From: Acidobacteriota bacterium
GTDB taxonomy: Bacteria > Acidobacteriota > Terriglobia > Acidiferrales > UBA7541
Length of the DNA stretch: 64,000 nt
NCBI GenBank assembly: GCA_013289955.1
Contig: JABCYZ010000023.1
Location: 35,204-99,203, forward strand
Direction: 5' to 3'
The position numbers and the translations under genes were made by a program. Shown here piece by piece: positions 8,193 to 16,227 of the stretch. The notes under the pieces were generated by a model. That model saw nothing but the letters and a program-made list of their open reading frames with translations, had not been told where the DNA came from and searched no databases. Numbering within the stretch: position 1 is the first letter of the stretch; each line of letters starts with the position of its first letter.

Positions 8193-8267
8193 GGCGCTAT
8201 GGTGCAAAGGTTAGCACGCGGCCCTCTCAAGGCCGAAATACGGGTTCGAGTCCCGTTAGCGCTACCA
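8193..8267 (+). tRNA. tRNA-Glu, anticodon CTC
   Basis: A full cloverleaf can be drawn. Acceptor 8193-8199 pairs with 8257-8263. The D stem is GTGC/GCAC (8202-8205, 8214-8217). The anticodon stem is CGGCC/GGCCG around loop CTCTCAA (8224-8230). The T stem is ACGGG/CCCGT around TTCGAGT. The discriminator is A8264 and CCA is encoded at 8265-8267. Positions 34-36 are CTC, which reads GAG (Glu). The first acceptor pair is G-T (G-U in RNA). Confidence 0.93.
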
Positions 8268-8324
8268 CTCAATAAGGCCTTTTGTTCTTTCGCACCGGCT
8301 GAAATGTGAATGAATAAAAAGCTA

Positions 8325-8520
8325 CCGCTCCCCACTAATTTAGACAGCCAGGGTCTCCTTTTTCGGTACACCTGCGAAAGCCAAGAAGGCCTCGTGCGGC
8401 GTGCGATTCCCGACTCCGCGATGAGGCCGGTCGTGATTGTATTCTTCGATCCGAACCGTTCGATGTAGCTGTTGCCTTCCGGGCGATGATAGGCCGTCCT
8501 TCGACTGCGATTCAAGGAGC
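8325..8520 (-). mobile_element. IS3-family insertion sequence remnant (3' end of transposase)
   Basis: The minus strand encodes EEYNHDRPHRGVGNRTPHEAF, typical of the C-terminal integrase core of IS3-family transposases, and ends at a stop near 8340. Just upstream another frame has GNSYIERF, the expected preceding motif, so a frameshift separates them. Beyond the stop the sequence TGTCTAAATTAGTGGGGAG resembles an IS3-type terminal repeat. Everything upstream of about 8520 is missing, so this is a dead fragment. Confidence 0.7.
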
Positions 8521-8628
8521 TGCGCCACCCGCCAGGTGTGATGAGCCTGGCTTCAAAGAACTGCTAGGGTAGTGTGCTAATGTCGCTATCCGCGCCGCCA
8601 ACCACAATAAGACTTTAGGAAAGAACTC

Positions 8629-8949
8629 ATGTTGCGCAGACTGAGCATCGCAATTTCTTATTTCGTTTCGATTGTTTACTTCTTATTGATTCTGTTGCCT
8701 TCTGTCTATTGTCTTCAGCATGGATGCAGAGGACCGGAGGGTGATGCTTTTATGCCTGCCTTCTTTCTTACTCCGTTTGGGGCAATCGCTACCGCTTTCT
8801 CATTGCACAACAGCATACAGCACATCAGAAAAAGACAATCATGGTCCTGGGTTTTCTGGCCTCTCGCAATTGTTTTCGCAACCGTCCTCCTGGGTGCAAT
8901 TACCTTCATCGTATGGTTGATTTATGAACTCGCAACTCATCATCGTTAA
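8629..8949 (+). CDS. Small membrane protein of unknown function
   Basis: 106 residues with three hydrophobic segments (about 8-30, 44-60 and 74-98), so probably three membrane helices with a short basic loop HIRKRQ between the second and third. ATG 8629 has AGGAAAG eight bases upstream. The gene is less GC-rich than its neighbours and sits just after the IS3 remnant and tRNA, so it may have arrived with them. I do not recognise a family. Confidence 0.6.
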   Translation: MLRRLSIAISYFVSIVYFLLILLPSVYCLQHGCRGPEGDAFMPAFFLTPFGAIATAFSLHNSIQHIRKRQSWSWVFWPLAIVFATVLLGAITFIVWLIYELATHHR

Positions 8950-8996
8950 GGGCGAAGCCGCTGCAAGTGAACTGGACCCAAGTGCCTACTCATCCA

Positions 8997-9779
8997 TTAA
9001 TAGAACTTCTTAAGGCCCAGAGATTCGAGTAAGACAAGCGCAACAAACTGTGTTCCATAAATAAGGTAGCGGTGCCAGAGACGCCTTGGCTCGTGCGACA
9101 ATCGGAAAAACCACTCAAGTCCATGCTCGCGCATCCACAGCGGGGCTTGCGCGATTCTTCCAGTATGAAAGTCAAACGCGGCGCCCACGCCCACCAACAC
9201 GGGCGCCTTGAGCCGGCCTTGGTGCTCGGACATCCAGCGTTCTTGTTTAGGAGCCCCGAGGCCGACCCAAACAACATCGGCGCGGACGCTGTTGATCAGG
9301 GAAACTACGTCTTGGTCCTCTTGTCGAGTCAACGGGCGGAATGGCGGGCAGAATGCGCCCGCAATCTGCAAACCCGGAAAACGAGCAGCTAAACGGAGGG
9401 AGAGGTCCTCGGCGACTCCCTCTGCACCGCCATAAAAGAAATGGCGGTAGCCTTGGGCAGAGGATTCTAGGCAGAAGCGTTCCATCAGCTCCGGGCCATA
9501 GACTCTCCTCTGAAGTGCAAGCCCTTTTCGCCGGCCCAGCCACACGAGTGGAAATCCGTCGGGAACGACCAAATCCGCACCGAGCAAGATCTTCTTGAAG
9601 CTTTCCGCATGTTGCGCCTCCATCAAGCTGTGCATATCCGTGACGGCAATGTAACGGCATGCGTCACGTCGCTTGATCCATTCTTCCATGCGCGACACCA
9701 CCTCCGGAATTTGCACGGCGTCCACCCGCACACCGAGCACTTCATAAGATGGAGATTTGTACTGCGATGCGTGCGGCAT
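8997..9779 (-). CDS. WecB/TagA/CpsF-family glycosyltransferase
   Basis: Family motifs are complete: VTDMHSLMEA, VVPDGFPLVW, VWVGLGAPKQERWM, GVGAAFDFHTG and GLEWFFRL..EPRRLWHRY. In this family the protein adds N-acetylmannosaminuronic acid, ManNAc or a related sugar to a lipid-linked acceptor on the inner face of the membrane. It is the last gene of the polysaccharide operon. ATG 9779 lies nine bases after the stop of the preceding methyltransferase gene. A GTG at 9809 is an alternative that would add ten residues and overlap it. Neither has a strong SD. Confidence 0.9.
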   Translation of the reverse strand: MPHASQYKSPSYEVLGVRVDAVQIPEVVSRMEEWIKRRDACRYIAVTDMHSLMEAQHAESFKKILLGADLVVPDGFPLVWLGRRKGLALQRRVYGPELMERFCLESSAQGYRHFFYGGAEGVAEDLSLRLAARFPGLQIAGAFCPPFRPLTRQEDQDVVSLINSVRADVVWVGLGAPKQERWMSEHQGRLKAPVLVGVGAAFDFHTGRIAQAPLWMREHGLEWFFRLSHEPRRLWHRYLIYGTQFVALVLLESLGLKKFY

Positions 9780-9787
9780 AGGCTCTG

Positions 9788-10420
9788 TCAGCTCGATGGT
9801 TCGAGACACCGATAGACAACCAGGTTATTGGGAAAAATCCGCAGGCCGATCTTGCGCACGGTAGCCTCAGGAAACAGAGCGCGCAAGGCGCCAGCGGAAA
9901 GCAAATCGATAGGCGCGTAATGCCGCAGATAGCCCGGCGAAAACCGGCAAAATTTGCGCTGCCATTCTGGAGATAGAAATTGATAAAAAGGAAGAAGCGT
10001 GTGGGGATCGATGGGGAAATAGCGGTCGGGAGTGGCTACAAAATAACCCTTTCGCGCGACACGCCGGATTTCTTCTGCAAACCGCTGCTGCCTGTAAGCC
10101 CCGCCTACGTGTTCGATAACCGCATTGGAGAACACCCAATCGAAGGAACGGTCTGGAAAGGGCAAGGAGCAGCCGTCCGCTATTTCGCACTTCACGTGCT
10201 CCAACCCCTTCTCTCGAATCACTTGTGGATCCAGATTGACAATCCTAACTGCGGTAAAATACCGGTATATGCGGGCGAATTCACCAAGGATTCCCGTCCC
10301 GCCGCCGACATCCAGCAGCGAATCGCGCCTCCGAGGCCGCAGAGCGTCAAAAAAAAGGTCGCACTTCTGTGAGCGTAATTTCAGGTGGATCGGAGTGAGC
10401 AACCTCAGAATTGCTTCCAT
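9788..10420 (-). CDS. Class I SAM-dependent methyltransferase
   Basis: 210 residues. The SAM-binding motif I is LLDVGGGTGILG (about 35-46), and motif region IV reads DWVFSNAVIEHVGG. A C-terminal extension follows the Rossmann core. It begins directly at the stop of the upstream glycosyltransferase gene (no gap), so it is in the same transcript. The substrate is unknown; methylation of a sugar in the polymer made by this locus is the natural inference. Confidence 0.85.
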   Translation of the reverse strand: MEAILRLLTPIHLKLRSQKCDLFFDALRPRRRDSLLDVGGGTGILGEFARIYRYFTAVRIVNLDPQVIREKGLEHVKCEIADGCSLPFPDRSFDWVFSNAVIEHVGGAYRQQRFAEEIRRVARKGYFVATPDRYFPIDPHTLLPFYQFLSPEWQRKFCRFSPGYLRHYAPIDLLSAGALRALFPEATVRKIGLRIFPNNLVVYRCLEPSS

Positions 10421-11677
10421 TCAGCCTGCCCCTTTCCGGCGTTCCGATAAAGCCTTGGCTTCGCCCGGAACAAAGGCTTTGACCAAGGCGACGGACTCCT
10501 TACCTCTCGGATCTACCGATTCGTAGGCGTTCTCCAGGCTTTTGAGCGCTGAGCGGGCGTTATATTTCGATTCGAACTCCACCCGCGCGTCCAAGCCCAT
10601 GGTTTTCGTTTCGTCGGGATGGGTCCAAGCCCATTCGACTTTCAGGGCGAGGTCTTCGGCGTGGCCCGGTGTGAAATACAATCCCGTGTACCCATCGCGG
10701 ACAATCTCGGCCAGACCTCCGTGGCCGGCCGCGATGACAGGGACTCCGCAGGCGTAAGCTTCCGCTATCGCCATCGGAAAACCCTCGTAGCAAGTGCTGG
10801 GAACGATCAGAAATTTCGCGGCGTGCAGCCTTTCCATTGTCGCCTGAGCACCGAGCCATCCGGAAAAATGAACGCCTCGCAAACTGAATCGCGCGAAGTC
10901 GCGTTCCAGGGAGGCACGCAGGGGCCCCTCGCCCACAATTTCTAGTGGAATTACGGCGGACAGATTCGACCACGCAAGTGGAAGAAGTTGCGGACCTTTT
11001 TCTTCCGATAGTCTGCCGATGTAAAGCGCGTTTTGACCGCCGTCGATCCGGCGTCCGGGATCTGGAGCGATGAAGTTGGGTTTGACGCGGATTCGAGCCG
11101 GGTCGAAACCTGCGTCGACGAATTTTCTGCGCGCAAATTCAGTACAAACCAGGAAGAGATCAACCTGCTCTGTCCAAGTTCGCAACAGCTGGTGAGCTGT
11201 TAGCATGCCTGCCAAAGCAGCGCTCGCGAGCCGCGAGTCGTGATAGCAACCATGAACAATCGAGCGAAGCAGAGAATGAGAAATGCATTCTTCGCAAATC
11301 TCACCGTCCCGAAAGAGGTTGCCGCCGGGGCACAGAAGCCTGTAATTGTGGAGTGTCTGCACGACGGGAATTCCCGCCGCGTGGCAAGCGTAATATGCGG
11401 AAGGAGAGATAAGAGGAAACGTGTTATGGAAGTGGGCAACGTCAGGCAATTCCCTTCTGAGAATGTCCCGCAATTCATGATTCGTGCGTTCCGACCAGGA
11501 AGTGCGCCAACCGAGGCTAGCTTTCTCTAGAAAGGAGTATCCCCGAATCTCCTCGTTGTGCCGGCTGTATTCGATGACCTGGTGCCCGGCTTCGCGCAGA
11601 AGCCTGATTTCAGACTCGCAAACGGCGTCCTCGCCGCCCGGCTTCTGATAGAAGTTGTGCGCCACGAGAATTTTCAC
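10421..11677 (-). CDS. Glycosyltransferase family 4
   Basis: 418 residues with the GT-B two-domain layout. The N-terminal domain begins KILVAHNFYQKPGGEDAV and contains HFHNTFPLISP. The C-terminal domain has ALYIGRLSEEKGPQLL, LEIVGEGPLR, VPSTCYEGFPMAIAEAYACG and the EX7E-like motif expected in GT4. The start is GTG 11677, which overlaps the stop of the upstream methyltransferase gene as GTGA, so the two are probably translationally coupled. It would use a nucleotide sugar to extend the repeat unit on a lipid carrier. The donor cannot be deduced. Confidence 0.9.
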   Translation of the reverse strand: MKILVAHNFYQKPGGEDAVCESEIRLLREAGHQVIEYSRHNEEIRGYSFLEKASLGWRTSWSERTNHELRDILRRELPDVAHFHNTFPLISPSAYYACHAAGIPVVQTLHNYRLLCPGGNLFRDGEICEECISHSLLRSIVHGCYHDSRLASAALAGMLTAHQLLRTWTEQVDLFLVCTEFARRKFVDAGFDPARIRVKPNFIAPDPGRRIDGGQNALYIGRLSEEKGPQLLPLAWSNLSAVIPLEIVGEGPLRASLERDFARFSLRGVHFSGWLGAQATMERLHAAKFLIVPSTCYEGFPMAIAEAYACGVPVIAAGHGGLAEIVRDGYTGLYFTPGHAEDLALKVEWAWTHPDETKTMGLDARVEFESKYNARSALKSLENAYESVDPRGKESVALVKAFVPGEAKALSERRKGAG

Positions 11678-12462
11678 GGTCTTGGACTTTCGAAAGCGCT
11701 TGCCGCTGGGCTCTTTTTCTTCACGTCTTGTGGGCGCTCACGGCAAAGAAATGTTGCATGCGTCGTCAGCAGCCGTGCGTAAATCCAGCCGGGGATGACA
11801 CTCTTCAGCGCTTCTTTAATGATTGGTTTGGCCCTGCGCGCGCCTTTTCTCCCGTAGAACTCGACCTCGCGGCTCAACAAATCCGTCCGGCTCAGCAAAA
11901 TCTCCTGCCCGCAATCCTGTTGGAGAAAACTAGCGATAGAACGGGAGCTCCAGAATTGGACGTGGCCCGCGCTGGCGGCGGAGGCGAAAGGCTTGCCGAG
12001 AATTTTCGTACGAATCGTATTGCTGAGGACTATTTCGGTTGGGACTTCGATGACCACGTAGTCCGCCACTCGCGCGGCGCCACGCACCGCACCGGCCGGA
12101 TTTTCCAGATGCTCGATGACATGGCTGAGGATGGCAACGGAAAACGATTTCTCCGGGAAGGGCAAGGTATCCGCCGGCCCTACGTACGCATTGCTCAGCA
12201 ATGACCCGCACGACTTTTGGGCGAATTCGACGGCAGCCGCGGAAATATCGGTCGCTACGTAGCGATTCGCAAAGTTCATGCAGCCGAGTTCCCGCAAAAC
12301 TGCTCCCGTGCCGCATCCAATCTCGAGAACGGAGGAAACGGAGATTTTCCGGCAGACATGGGCAATGTTGATCGCCTTTTGCCGGGCACCGGCTTCCCGC
12401 CATGCAAGGAATGCCTCGTCACGGAGCGCCTCTCGATATGCGGCGTTGTAATCAGTCCACAT
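11674..12462 (-). CDS. Class I SAM-dependent methyltransferase
   Basis: 262 residues. Motif I is VLEIGCGTGAVL (about 45-56), with YVATDIS as the acidic beta-2 end, and VAILSHVIEHLENP as the motif IV/V region. This is the Methyltransf_11 type of fold. The ATG start and the GTGA overlap with the downstream glycosyltransferase gene place it firmly in the polysaccharide operon. The Lys/Arg-rich C-terminal part (ARRAKPIIKEALKSVIP) has no recognised motif. The substrate is probably a sugar or a lipid-linked intermediate. Confidence 0.85.
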   Translation of the reverse strand: MWTDYNAAYREALRDEAFLAWREAGARQKAINIAHVCRKISVSSVLEIGCGTGAVLRELGCMNFANRYVATDISAAAVEFAQKSCGSLLSNAYVGPADTLPFPEKSFSVAILSHVIEHLENPAGAVRGAARVADYVVIEVPTEIVLSNTIRTKILGKPFASAASAGHVQFWSSRSIASFLQQDCGQEILLSRTDLLSREVEFYGRKGARRAKPIIKEALKSVIPGWIYARLLTTHATFLCRERPQDVKKKSPAASAFESPRP

Positions 12463-12521
12463 CGGCTGTCACCTTTCCTCCCCAGGACATCTCCGGCAGT
12501 CCGACGGAAGGGCTTGGGTTC

Positions 12522-13469
12522 TCATGCTCCGTTTTCTTCGTGTCTTTCCACGGCTGTTTGCGGTAGAGACGCACGCACTCCCGCCAAACGGACCATCAGG
12601 CGAGTGGGTGGAATGAATCGCGCGAGAACCTTGCCGGGCCCAGCGCACGGATCAACCTCCTGCACAAAAGACTGCGTCTGGAACTGTTCAATCCCAGAAC
12701 TCGCCAGAAGTCCTGTCAATTCCTTGCGGGTATAGCTCTTATTGCCCACAAAATTGTCAGGAAGAAGCCCCAAACGGCGCAGAGGGTTGTGCCACCAGTT
12801 ATGAAAGTCCACAACCGCAGTTCCGCTGCTGTTGAGGACGCTTTGGATACTTCGAAGGAGTTTAGTCTCGTGCCACGGTCCGCGAATGAGAGTGTCTAGG
12901 CAAATGAGATGATCGACGCTGCTCCGAAATGGCGGTTGAAAATAGTCCGCATGAACGAAAACAATGTTCTCCAAATGGCTCGCTCTCGCCTTTGCGCTGG
13001 CATACGCGAGCGCGTCCATCGACAAGTCGCAATGAAAGACCATGCGGTATTCTTGCGCAGCTCTAAATGTGCAATGCCCGGCGCCTGCGGAGAGGTCGCA
13101 AAAAACTAAATTCGCTTCACAGGGCTCTACCCGGAGGAATTGAAACACTTCACGGGCCTGGCGTTCCCTCAATCGCAGCCATTTCTGTGAACGGGCCTCA
13201 GGCGCTCCCCAAGCCCGGGCGTCAGCCCGAATTTCCGATGGGCGGAAGAATTCGGTCAAGTAACCCTGCCTATAGAGCGCAGGTTCGCTTCTCCCAGGAA
13301 AGGTGATCGGCCGCGAGGGGAGAAGATCCAAAATGTTAGTAGACAATAAAGGATAGAAACGATGGCATTGCTCGCACAGCACGCCGTTCGCGCTTCTGGC
13401 CATCGGGGCGCCGTCGTCCGGGCAACACAGGTGTAATGTGACTTCATCGAGGCTAAACGGCATAGGCAC
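12522..13469 (-). CDS. Methyltransferase-like protein with an N-terminal zinc ribbon
   Basis: 315 residues. The first 40 contain LCCPDDG and LCEQC (Cys 15, 16, 32, 35), a Trm112-like zinc-ribbon pattern often fused to methyltransferases. The core has LVFCDLSAGAGHCTF in place of the canonical glycine loop, then HCDLSMDAL and DHLICLDTLIRGPWHE, which fit a SAM-dependent methyltransferase fold. The start is GTG 13469 or ATG 13463; both overlap the end of the upstream fusion gene. It lies between two carbohydrate genes, so a sugar or glycan substrate is likely but unproven. Confidence 0.75.
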   Translation of the reverse strand: MPMPFSLDEVTLHLCCPDDGAPMARSANGVLCEQCHRFYPLLSTNILDLLPSRPITFPGRSEPALYRQGYLTEFFRPSEIRADARAWGAPEARSQKWLRLRERQAREVFQFLRVEPCEANLVFCDLSAGAGHCTFRAAQEYRMVFHCDLSMDALAYASAKARASHLENIVFVHADYFQPPFRSSVDHLICLDTLIRGPWHETKLLRSIQSVLNSSGTAVVDFHNWWHNPLRRLGLLPDNFVGNKSYTRKELTGLLASSGIEQFQTQSFVQEVDPCAGPGKVLARFIPPTRLMVRLAGVRASLPQTAVERHEENGA

Positions 13470-15480
13470 ACAGCTCCGAGTTGGTTACGCCTTTCAGCTC
13501 TTCTCGCCACCGGCAAATGGTCATCAGGAAGTTCTCAAGATTTTCCCACTGGCCTTGCTCCTCGATTTCCCAGGAATGGCCCCAGAGGTGAAACACCCCT
13601 CCACGCTTGATGGCTCGGAAAAACAACTCTTTCGCGAGCGCAGCCCAATCCCGTGCTATCAGCCCTACCCTTGGGCGGAACATCACCGAAGAGGAGAATC
13701 TCTTCAGAGCATTTTTGGCGTAGGCCGAAGGACCATGTGGAAATACCTGAACCGTTGTAGGAATCAGCCAGAGGCCGTCGACGCACTGCGGGCTCCTGGT
13801 CGAGAGGAGCTCAACGGTCCGCGCCGCCTGATAGCCCGCCTCGCGCACAAGCCGCAACTGCTTATTCCGAAACTTGCCGCCTGGGAAGCAGAAGACGCGG
13901 CAATCCTTCCCGGTCAGTTGCTCAATCCACTCTCTCGAGCCGGAAAGCTGAACCCGGGCGTCGCCTTCTGACAGCCGGTCGATGGCGACGTGCTCCAGAG
14001 TATGGCCACCGATTTCGAAAGTTTTGCTCAATTCGCGGATCTCGGAGACGTGCATCACGGCCCGCTGCCCCGAGCGTGGCACATAAAATGTTCCAGTAAG
14101 TCCGTACTTGGTAAGCAGTTCCGCCACTCTCAAATCGAGCGGATCGCCGTCGTCCCAACTTGTGGTCACCAAAACGCTTCGCTCTGTTTCAACAGGTGAA
14201 CTCGCTTGGGGGACAGGAAACGGCAAAACCTCAAGAATCTCAATCCCTTTTCGAACTGCCGCTAGACTGTGGGAACTCTCGCCGAACCATACTTCTGATT
14301 TCTGCCGGGCGCTTTGTAGCTCTTGGCCCCTGGCGGCCCCCCATTGCAATCGCGGCTTTGCCAGGCACTCTAAAATTCCCTGCTTGAACCTTTCGACCAT
14401 GGCCTCGATCGAATATTTCTCCGCAGAAATCGCCGCGCCCTCACGAAGCAGCTGAAGCTCCCGCGGATTTGACAGGAGCTTGGCCACCGCTTGTGCGTAT
14501 GCTTCTGGGTAAGGCGCCGTGATCAGCCCATTACGGCCCTCTTCTAGGTACTCCATTTCCGGCCCATGAATGGGAAGCTGCGTCGCAATGAGAGGCAGAC
14601 CGGCGGCGAATCCGTCGAGGACGGCAAGGCCCGCTCTTCCGGGAAGTAGAAACACATCCGCGATCGCTAGCAATTGCGATTTCCGGTCGCCGAACTGTGG
14701 CCCCACAAAATGGACCCAAGGCTGCTTGGCAGCACTCCGCTTGAGCTCGTCTTCGTCCGGACCGCCGCCAACGACAATCAATTGAAACTCGGGGATACTT
14801 TCGCGAATCTTCGCGGTCGCTCGAATCAGAAACGGAATAGACTTCACCTTGTGGAGCATGCCAACGAATATTCCCACCGGCGCGTATGGCGCGATGCCCA
14901 GCTTGGCGCGAAGCGCTGTCTTTGCGTTCGAGCTCAGATTCTTTACGAACTTTTGAATTCTTCGCGTGTCGACGGAGTTTTGCACGGTGGTGATCTTTGC
15001 CGCAGACACTCCATGCTGCTCTAAGTACCGCGCTGTGCCCTCCGTGTAGGCAAACCACCAGTGGACCCAATCCAGCGTTCTTTCCTTGTACCATTCGGAA
15101 AACGGCGAGCGGTCCGCCTGCAGATTTTCGCCTAAACCCCAGAAAGCAACCCTCTTGATTTTGAAGAGCGAAAGCGGCAGGAGCAGATGATTCAGAAGGA
15201 ATCGGTTTGCCTGGTCGACGATGACGAAGTCGGCCGAAGCGATCTCACGAAATGCCAGCTGGAGAAGCAGCCGCCTCTGCCCTAGCCAAAAGCCTTTTAC
15301 CTTTGCACCGTACGCGCGCGGCAACTCGCAATTGTCGTGTTTCTGCACTTCCAAGGGCCCCGGAGCGCTGTAAACGACCTTAAGATCTACACCCTCCTTG
15401 CCGAGCGCGCTGTTCAAACGGTCGTAGAAAGGTTTGCGGTATCGCTTGATCTGCGCTTCGATAATCAGGACTTTCTTCAT
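13453..15480 (-). CDS. Fusion of a GT4 glycosyltransferase and a NodB-type polysaccharide deacetylase
   Basis: 675 residues in one frame. Residues ~1-370 form a GT-B glycosyltransferase (VGIFVGMLHKVKSIPFLI, LIVVGGGPDEDEL, LPGRAGLAVLDGFAAGLPLI). After a linker, residues ~435-675 are a carbohydrate esterase 4 domain: VTTSWDDGD (catalytic/metal Asp), GGHTLEH (metal His), FCFPGGK and HLWGHSWE. CE4 enzymes remove acetyl groups from N-acetylhexosamines, so the protein could add a HexNAc and then deacetylate it, or act on two steps of the same glycan. No signal peptide is visible, so both activities would be cytoplasmic, which is unusual for a CE4 domain. ATG 15480 is a clear start. Confidence 0.87.
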   Translation of the reverse strand: MKKVLIIEAQIKRYRKPFYDRLNSALGKEGVDLKVVYSAPGPLEVQKHDNCELPRAYGAKVKGFWLGQRRLLLQLAFREIASADFVIVDQANRFLLNHLLLPLSLFKIKRVAFWGLGENLQADRSPFSEWYKERTLDWVHWWFAYTEGTARYLEQHGVSAAKITTVQNSVDTRRIQKFVKNLSSNAKTALRAKLGIAPYAPVGIFVGMLHKVKSIPFLIRATAKIRESIPEFQLIVVGGGPDEDELKRSAAKQPWVHFVGPQFGDRKSQLLAIADVFLLPGRAGLAVLDGFAAGLPLIATQLPIHGPEMEYLEEGRNGLITAPYPEAYAQAVAKLLSNPRELQLLREGAAISAEKYSIEAMVERFKQGILECLAKPRLQWGAARGQELQSARQKSEVWFGESSHSLAAVRKGIEILEVLPFPVPQASSPVETERSVLVTTSWDDGDPLDLRVAELLTKYGLTGTFYVPRSGQRAVMHVSEIRELSKTFEIGGHTLEHVAIDRLSEGDARVQLSGSREWIEQLTGKDCRVFCFPGGKFRNKQLRLVREAGYQAARTVELLSTRSPQCVDGLWLIPTTVQVFPHGPSAYAKNALKRFSSSVMFRPRVGLIARDWAALAKELFFRAIKRGGVFHLWGHSWEIEEQGQWENLENFLMTICRWREELKGVTNSELCAYAV

Positions 15481-15531
15481 TGGCTTCTCTGTGCCCTTAG
15501 GGAACTTCTTCCCGCCCCACGGTTCGAGCGT

Positions 15532-16227
15532 TCAAACCGCTTGCACGAATGTGAAAACTTCCTTCCGCGGGCAGACATAAGAGATTCTCATTCCGTATTT
15601 TTCGAGTTGCGCGAGGGCTATTCTAGTCTTGTCCGTTCCGACGGAAGACAGCCGGTGATGAAACTCCACGAGTAGTTGTTTGACGGGTATCTTCTTGCCC
15701 ACAATTTCTTCGATCACCGCGTATTCGGCTCCTTCGATGTCCATTTTGAGTACGTCAACCCGGTCATGCCCTTGAAGCTTCATGGCCGTGGACAGCCGCA
15801 TGACGGGAAAGCGTACAGTCTGCCGCCCGTATTGCCGTGCTTGAATGACGGAATGCGAAACCCAGTCTTCTCTTGGAGGCAGATAGAAAGTCTCTTCTCC
15901 GTCGTTCGCGGCGATCCCCGCTTCATGGAAATGAAATTGCCGTGGTAAGGATTGCGTTCCGAGCCATCTCTTGACCTTCGGAGTTGGATCGAACGCTTCG
16001 ACTTCGATGCCGAAACGATCGATCAGCGACAAATCGAAGGAAATGTCCTCGCCGATTCCCAGGGAATAGACAATCGCGCCGGGGTGAATCGTCGAAACGT
16101 CAAGGCAGTAACCACCGTAGTCTGTTCCAAATCTTTCCAGGCAGCGATTCAACTGTACGCGCGGAGGGGCAAACCTCCACTGGGGATACACGCGAAGATA
16201 GTTTTGGAGCTGGGAGGTCAGGTTCAT
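15532..16227 (-). CDS. FkbM-family methyltransferase
   Basis: 231 residues from ATG 16227, which overlaps the stop of the polymerase gene as ATGA. A longer frame back to 16338 is only read-through of the neighbouring gene's 3' end. Motifs include VYSLGIGEDISFDLSLI, VEAFDPTP, VDVLKMDIEGAEYAVIEEI and LLVEFHHR, typical of FkbM methyltransferases, which methylate sugar hydroxyls in polymers or antibiotics. It is one of two FkbM genes in this locus. Confidence 0.87.
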   Translation of the reverse strand: MNLTSQLQNYLRVYPQWRFAPPRVQLNRCLERFGTDYGGYCLDVSTIHPGAIVYSLGIGEDISFDLSLIDRFGIEVEAFDPTPKVKRWLGTQSLPRQFHFHEAGIAANDGEETFYLPPREDWVSHSVIQARQYGRQTVRFPVMRLSTAMKLQGHDRVDVLKMDIEGAEYAVIEEIVGKKIPVKQLLVEFHHRLSSVGTDKTRIALAQLEKYGMRISYVCPRKEVFTFVQAV

